Assembly: GCA_039654915.1 (NCBI GenBank)
Contig: CM077593.1
Span: 118,475,413-118,539,412 of the forward strand
Reading direction: 5' to 3'
Origin: Aquilaria yunnanensis
Lineage: Eukaryota > Streptophyta > Magnoliopsida > Malvales > Thymelaeaceae
DNA: 64,000 nucleotides
The position numbers and the translations under genes were made by a program. Numbering within the stretch: position 1 is the first letter of the stretch; each line of letters starts with the position of its first letter. The notes beneath the pieces were generated by a model. It searched no databases. It was not told where the DNA came from and worked only from the letters and a program-made list of their open reading frames with translations. Of the stretch, positions 57,901-64,000 are shown one piece after another.

Positions 57901-60082
57901 GTTCATCTGACACTTCCTGGTCATTTAATTCCAGGCACTCCTGCTCACTTTCTGGAGTTATCATCTCCAGTACTTTTAAGTGGCAGTCCATAGCCAACTC
58001 TAAGGGCTTATCCAAATCATATACTGTTTCATCAGGCAATAACAATCGTCTGGCCTGACAGTCAATAATGACTCTATTCTCTCCTAACCAGTTCATGCCC
58101 AAGATCACATCATAGCCATGTGTCTCTAACACTATGAGGTTAGTTCTCAGTTTCAGCTTACCTATATGTATCTCACAGTTTTCAACCATGTAGTGGGCAA
58201 ATAAAATTTCATTGCCAGCTGTTTTCACCAAGTACATGTTGGTCATGCGCTTTACTTCTAAATTCATGGTCTCAACCAAGCTAGTAGCTATTATAGACAA
58301 TGAAGCTCCAGTATCAAATAGAACAGACACTAATTGGCCATTAAGATAAATTGTACCTTTCAAGGCCCTTCTGCTAGTCCTTTGCTGTCCATTGCCCTCA
58401 GTCTCGGGTGTCTCTTGTTCTTTCCTGGAAGGTTCCAGCTGAAACACCCTTCCTGGAAATGTACCAGGCCTTCTTTGCTCCTGAGGTACTCTAGGTGCTG
58501 ATCTCCCTCCTTGGGTTGGCACCACCTGAGTCCTCAACTGGGGCATAGGCATCTGCCCTCTAGGTCCTCTGGGATTAAAAGTTCCCAGCATTTTCTTGTT
58601 GCCCTCTCCCCACTTTGGACAATCTCGCACCCAGTGATCTGGGGCTCCACATCTATGACAACCAGTGGAAGTCTTGAAGCATGGCTTATTGCCATGAAAC
58701 TTCCCACAGGTGTTGCACCGAGGACCAAACTGCTGTGGTTGTGGTCCCCTTTCTTTCTTGTTTTCCCTCCTGCTTCCTCCTACATCTTTCTTTTCTCTCG
58801 GCCTTTTTAATTGTTGGCCTTTCTTTGTTCCACTTCCACTTCCAGGCCCACTTTTAAATTGTTCCTGGAATTCCTGCTCCAAAGCCAGGGCACTCTGCAT
58901 GACAGAGTAGTAGTCCCTAGCCCCTACTGCCCTAAGAATCTGTCTCAGCTCAGGCCTTAAGCCTCTTATAAACCTCTTGGTTCTCAATTCTTTCTGTCCC
59001 TCATACTGTGGGGCATATCTGATCAAACTGTTAAATCTTTGTTCATATTCCAGAACAGTGAGATCCCCCTGTTCCAACTGATCAAACTCCACCTGTTTCT
59101 GATCTTTCTGAGCCTCACTGACATATTGCTGGTCGAAAACCTGCTTAAAATATGACCACCTCATAGATCTCCTCCTAGCTGGTGGTCTCCTCTGATTCCT
59201 TTCCTGATAGTTTCTTTGTACTGCCCTCCACCAAAGTTCAGCATTTCCTTCTAACCTGAAAGTGGCTAGCAGTACCTTCTGAGTAGAAGTAACTTCCATT
59301 CTTTCCAATATCTTCTCTATTTGATATACCCAGAATTCTGCCTCCTCTGGGTCACATCCTCCTCTGAAAATGGGAGGTTTTAGTGCCAGGAACCCCTCCA
59401 ACTGGCCCTCCTTTAGTCCTCCTCTGCTGTGCCTTTTTCTATTCTCATCTCTGTTACTGGATTTATCTCTGGATGACCTGCTTCTCATTGTGGTCTCCTC
59501 AATAGAGGGTTCAGTCCCTCTGGAGTATATGTATGCATCTCTCTCCTCTATATCTGGGCTGTCATCCTCCTCTTCTTCCTCAATTCTGGGCTCCTGCCTC
59601 ACCTCTGATCTCATTCTCCTGGCCCTTGGGTGCCTCCTTTCCTCATCTGCTTCCTCTTCCTCTTGATTCCCTCCAGCTCTACTGGATTGGTCATAACCCA
59701 CTGGCTCTTTGCCAGGCCTCCTTCTTCTTCTTCTTCCTTCAGTCTCTGCTGGTTCTGACTCCTCCTGATTCTGGGCTTGGCCTCTAGCCAAGGTTTGCAT
59801 TCCCAGCACTAGTTGGGTCACAGTGGCATGCAGTGATTCCATCATTACTTCCATTCTTTCTTGTCTATCTCTACTAGGTCCAAGTGCTTGGTACCTGGCA
59901 ATTGGCTCTTCAGCCACATTATGTTCCATTTCTTCAACCTGAGTTTCAGGCATATTTTCCTGCAGTCCCTCTGCATGATGGGCTGCAGTTTCTTCTGCTT
60001 GTCTCAGGGAATCCCTGTCCCTGCCTCTGATTCTCATCCTGCACTTTAACATGCAGCTATTCACATATATCCAATAATACAA
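54965..60082 (-). pseudogene. gag-pol of the right copy, same two in-frame stops
   Basis: Matches the left copy residue for residue in all three open parts except one position: residue 162 of the gag part is Arg here and Lys in the left copy (base 59598 C against 52133 T). The stops at 57548-57550 and 55460-55462 are the same two TAA codons. The shared stops must predate the duplication, so they belong to the copy that inserted. Confidence 0.9.
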
Positions 60083-60133
60083 GTCTTATGCAATCCTATG
60101 TGGGAACAAGTCTAGGCTATACTTTAACCTTAA

Positions 60134-60145
60134 GCTCTGATACCA
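60134..60145 (-). promoter_or_regulatory. Primer-binding site, right copy
   Basis: TGGTATCAGAGC on the minus strand, nine bases inside LTR 3; initiator tRNA-Met type. Confidence 0.9.
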
Positions 60146-60154
60146 AACAAAGCC

Positions 60155-62417
60155 TGTCACATCCCACACAGGCCCCAGCCTGTGCACTCTCAGTAACACT
60201 CGCCAAAATTACCCAAGATTCAATTGATTTCACCTAAGACCAAGTGTTAATAACTCCCTATTGTTTAAACCTTATTTTCTTAAACTGAGAGCTGGGATAT
60301 GTCCCAGGAGGCTTAGGAATTATTTAGAACAGCAACCTGCAGCTTAAGTAGGCCCAACCCCTCACTTGCAACACAAGGCAAGGGTATAAATCAATAACTT
60401 GCAATACAAGCAAAGCATACACTTTTATCTGTTAAGTGTCTAGGATGTGTGCTTATCAAGTGTGCTACTTTCATGAATGACAACCAAGAAGCCCACATCT
60501 CTATAGTTTGAAAAATCAAGTTTCCATGCACATGTACATTCAGCCAATAATAAGTACTCAAGAGACTGCTTCATGAAACATAACCATAAGCTCATAATCT
60601 TAACATAACTTGGCACATAACATCCACCATATGTACATACAAACCATGTACAAACGAGGCTGTATATATACGCTCAAAATAGCCTAATGTCCAGCATCAC
60701 TAGCTTGGATACAATCCAAGGATGTTATAACCCAAAGTAGCCAAGGTTAAGGTTACAAGCCATATACCCTAGTTTCTTAAAAGAAACCTAAGTGTACAGA
60801 ACAGCAGCACACTCACAAAACCAACCCAAACATACAAACCGTAACCCGAGTCCAAATCCACACATCCTTCCTGTACCTAGACCGATCCCACAACTACAAA
60901 AGCCTGTAAACTTAGAACGTAAGTTTCAGCCTTAAGCCATAAGACTTGTAATGTAAGTATTCAAGCCAAGATTTAGTTGGCACATACCTCGAGCAAAAAG
61001 TGTACTAGCTAGCACACAAACTAGTAACTCAAGCAAACTACTCAAGCTGTATATCCTTTCCTGAAACAAAATGTATGGGCAATGAGTAACAATTACTCAG
61101 TAGGGTTTCACATACGACCATATAAGGTCTATTTAGTTAAGTCCAATGACTTAACCTCCACAAGCTTATTTATCCTGCAAGAAAGACATGAAAACATGGA
61201 AAGCACACAAAAAAATATACCAATACATATAATCATCAATATACGGATTAGCATGCACAAAGAATCACTCAAGCACACAATGGACACACACACACACCAC
61301 AAAGACCATTTGGCCAAGTACCATAACATGTGCCATTGTGCACTTTTGCACACAAAACTCCACCATAAACTCCACTTCCTCTAGAGCTCCAAAATGTCTA
61401 GCAAAATGGCCACATTCACTAGCATTTCTAGCACATGTCCATAGTCAATTAGCTAATTAACGACCATAACCGAATTAATCTCAATAGCCCATCAAGTAAC
61501 TAAGGTCATTTGGCAAATTTAACCATCACTTAGCTACTCTAAACACTTGAATCATGGTATACTACCAAGCAGTCAAGTAGTTAGTGAACCCTACCTCACA
61601 ATCAAAGCTTGAGCTCTCGGTTGCTCGAGTAACTAAGGCCGAAGCTCAAATATATATTGCCTCCTTAATCCAAGCTTGATTTCTCGTCCAAGCTTCAACT
61701 CCTCAATAGGACAGTAAGAGCTCCAATTTTGCTCCCTCACGCCTTGAAGCTCCTTCGTTTTTCTCGGCCAACTACGCTATTCGTACCAGAGGAAACGCTG
61801 AAGCTCTGTTTCGTGTTTTTGTCTGATTTCCTTTTTTCGGCCAGCAACAAAACGAAAGCCAAGTAGAAAACGAAGGCAACCGAATTTAATGCTCCTGGCG
61901 CATTAATGAGCAAATGGCAACCGAATTCACACGTCCAGCGCCGCAGCAAAGAAAACAAATGAATTCTGGCGCATTAAACGAATTTGTACACCTATTCAAC
62001 ATTTTGGCTCAATGTCAACATTGGTCCCCAAGTACTCTACATGTGACGCTTTCCTCCCTTAAGTTTCCATACGCACACTTTAGCCATTAAAATGTAGGAT
62101 TATTTCGGCTCTATTCTTAACTCATGGCTCAAATTGCCAAGCTTTCCTTAATATAGCCCAAAGTGGTAATTAACCCATGACCAAATTAATTTGGAAGAAG
62201 CCGCAATTCTTGACCGGCGAATTTGTTTTTGTCAACCAAAATTGGTCTAATTCTACCTTTGTCCATGCACTTATTTGTATGGTGCATTTTCACCCTTCAA
62301 GTTCCCATAATTTCATTTACATCCTCATCCTTACTTTCAATCAAGCCCCTCATGTTTTAAATTGGTGTTTCTTTTTATTCTTGGCCTAAGCCAAGCACTA
62401 AGGAAGTGAGCCTAACA
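60155..62417 (-). repeat. LTR 3 (5' LTR of the right copy)
   Basis: It differs from LTR 1 and LTR 2 at 60243 (A instead of G); I noticed no other difference. It is followed by CATGG. Confidence 0.95.
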
Positions 62418-63400
62418 CATGGTCCTAAAAAGAGGTGCCCAGATTAGATCCAAAGATTGTTTTCCACCATCTTGCTATGAAGTGTGGATCCCGCTTTGTC
62501 AAACAAACTTAACAGAGATTTCGGCCAGAACTTATCCCACAAATTGAGGCTGAAGTAGATAAGCTTATTCATGTTGGTTTCATTCGAGAAGTTAAGTATC
62601 CCACATGGATTTCAAATATTTTGGTCATGGGGAAGAAGAATGGCCAAATCAGAATCTATATAGACTTTCAGGATCTGAATCTAGTTTGCCCAAAGGATGA
62701 CTTCCCCTTGCCAATAACAAAATTAATGGTTGACGCAACGACAAGTCTTTCATGGACGGGTTCTCTGGTTACAACCAAATTCGCATGGATCCGAAAAACG
62801 AGGAGCTTACAGCCTTTCATACTCCAAATGGGATCTACTGCTACAAAGTCATGCCATTTGGACTCAAGAATACTGGTTCAACTTACCAATGAGAGATCCA
62901 ATGAATCTTTGATGGCATGTTGGGCAAGAAAGTATAATACTATGTTGATGACTTAGTGGTGAAAATGAAGAACAAGTCATAGCACATAAAGGACTTGCGT
63001 GACGTCAATGACCAACTTTAAAACTATTAATTAAAGATGAATCCTCTCAAATGTGCTTTCGGCATTACTTCTGGAAAGTTCTTAAGATTCATTGTCCGTC
63101 ATCGTGGCATCGAGGTGGACTGATCAAAGATGGATGCAATCTTGAAAATGCCTGAGCCAAGTAACACTCGTGAGCTTAAAAGCCTACAAGAAAGATTAGC
63201 ATCCAAAAGGCAGTTTATCTCCAACCTAGCAGGACAATGCCACCCGTTTAGTATGCTCCTAAAAAAGGATATGTCTTTTATCTGTGATGATGCCTACAAA
63301 AATGCATTTCAAAACATAAAGGACTACTTACTTCCTCCACCTATTCTTGCTGCTCCAATTCAAGGAAAATCTCTATTTTTGTATATAGCTACCCAATAAC
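62418..63400 (+). pseudogene. Reverse transcriptase of the Tat-type element, right of the insertion
   Basis: After the duplicated CATGG the old element resumes: RFRPELIPQIEAEVDKLIHV, GFIREVKYPTWISN near 62580, then KKNGQIRIYIDFQDLN and CPKDDFPLPITKLMVDATT near 62630-62740. The catalytic YVDDLVVK lies near 62940, just after a stop. FISNLAGQCHPFSMLLKKD near 63210 is the thumb and connection region. Several stops and frameshifts occur. Confidence 0.8.
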
Positions 63401-64000
63401 ACTCATTGAGGGCACTTCTCACTCAACAAAATGATAAAGGAAAGAAAATGCACTTTACTACTTGAGTCAAAACTAGTAGGGGCAGAGACTAACTATTCCC
63501 CTATCGAGAATATCTACCTTACACTGATTTTTACAGCAAAGAAGCTAAAGTATTACATGCTAGCCCATAAGTCCATCTTATGTCAAAGGCAAATCCGCTA
63601 AAGTATTTGATGTCAAAACCGGTGCTTTTGGGAAGATTAGCTAAATGGGCTCTTTTTTTGTCCGAATTTGACATAGTGTTCATCTCGCAAAAAAGCAATC
63701 AAAGGGTAACCATTGGCAAACTTCTTGGCTAACCACTTGATACCAACAGAATGGGAACTTCCAGAAGACTTGTCGAACGAGGAAGTCTTCTTTACACAAA
63801 TCATCCCAACCTGGAAGATGATCTTTGATGGTGCATATCAGGAACATTGAGCGAGGGGAAGTGTGGTGTTTGTCTCTCCCTACATTGAAGTTTTGTCGTA
63901 CTCTTTCCAGCTTTTCCAAGAAGTGCTCGAATAATGTAACGGAGTACCAAGCCTTGCTAATTGGATTGGAAGCAGCCATGGACACGTAAATCTAAGAATT
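63401..64000 (+). pseudogene. RNase H and second RNase H-like domain of the Tat-type element
   Basis: The RNase H remains include KYLMSKPVLLGRLAKWALFL and SEFDIVFISQKS near 63600-63700. From about 63810 the second domain begins (MIFDGAYQ, then VFVSPYIEVLSYSFQL and NNVTEYQALLIGLEAAMDT), the aRNH that marks Tat elements. The window ends inside it. Confidence 0.7.

Larger units (their letters stand above)
45225..62417 (-). mobile_element. Young chromovirus-like Ty3/gypsy element in tandem form: LTR-internal-LTR-internal-LTR
   Basis: Three LTRs of 2263 bp (45225-47487, 52690-54952, 60155-62417) flank two internal regions of 5202 bp (47488-52689, 54953-60154); the period is 7465 bp. The LTRs start TGTTAGG and end GTGACA on the minus strand. 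The only target duplication is CATGG at 45220-45224 and 62418-62422, around the whole array. Domain order gag, protease, reverse transcriptase, RNase H, integrase and a C-terminal chromodomain-like part, plus the long LTRs, suggest the Tekay/Del group of chromoviruses (inference). By eye I saw only two base differences between copies. Confidence 0.95.
40233..64000 (+). mobile_element. Old Tat-type Ty3/gypsy retrotransposon, split by a younger insertion and cut by the window end
   Basis: The 5' LTR starts TGTAGACATCAAAA at 40233. Gag, protease, reverse transcriptase, RNase H and a second RNase H-like (aRNH) segment follow in order on the plus strand, interrupted from 45225 to 62417 by a chromovirus-like element. 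The second RNase H and the tRNA-Arg-type primer site (TGGCGACGCTACTGGGGA) point to the Tat/Ogre group (family knowledge). Many stops and frameshifts show it is dead. The 3' LTR is outside the window. Confidence 0.83.

Overview
The window is nuclear DNA of a flowering plant. It has spliced plant genes with GT-AG introns, long AT-rich intergenic DNA, and many plant transposons (hAT, CACTA, Mutator-like, LINE, Ty3/gypsy). Nothing prokaryotic or organellar is visible, and I cannot name the species. All family names come from reading translations by eye; no database search was run.

Left part (1-27500). A complete class III peroxidase gene, close to the peroxidase 12 type, lies on the minus strand at 471-3749 with three exons. 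Next comes a degenerate GGTACC-containing minisatellite split by a non-autonomous hAT element (4373-6270, perfect 8-bp target duplication). A second small hAT element (7361-8136, also with a perfect 8-bp duplication) lies beside a GAPDH gene fragment. Then come a DUF659-type hAT transposase relic, AT-rich repeats and microsatellites, a 23-base G run, a decayed LINE (18150-20640) and a decayed hAT element (22710-25801).

Middle (27190-40232). An old LINE copy is split by a 5.8-kb CACTA transposon at 27501-33299 (20-bp terminal inverted repeats, TTC target duplication). The CACTA element has no transposase but carries introns and exons from two unrelated host genes in the same orientation. The 5' exons resemble a chloroplast MRS2-11/MGT10 magnesium transporter; they are followed by all but the first exon of a thioredoxin-type glutathione peroxidase. 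Every splice site is GT-AG, there is no internal stop, and both parts are in phase 0 at the junction, so splicing would give one in-frame chimeric protein of about 295 residues. This is the most interesting object in the window. Further right are LINE relics, a Mutator-like element with long inverted repeats, and a COI1 (jasmonate receptor) gene fragment.

Right part (39333-64000). A nested stack: a 5'-truncated LINE is cut by an old, decayed Tat-type Ty3/gypsy element (5' LTR at 40233-41273, running off the window). Its reverse transcriptase region is in turn cut by a very young chromovirus-like Ty3/gypsy element (45225-62417). The young insertion is a tandem LTR-internal-LTR-internal-LTR structure with one 5-bp target duplication (CATGG) around the whole 17.2 kb. 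Both internal copies carry the same two in-frame stops in pol, so although recent, it looks unable to make an uninterrupted polyprotein.
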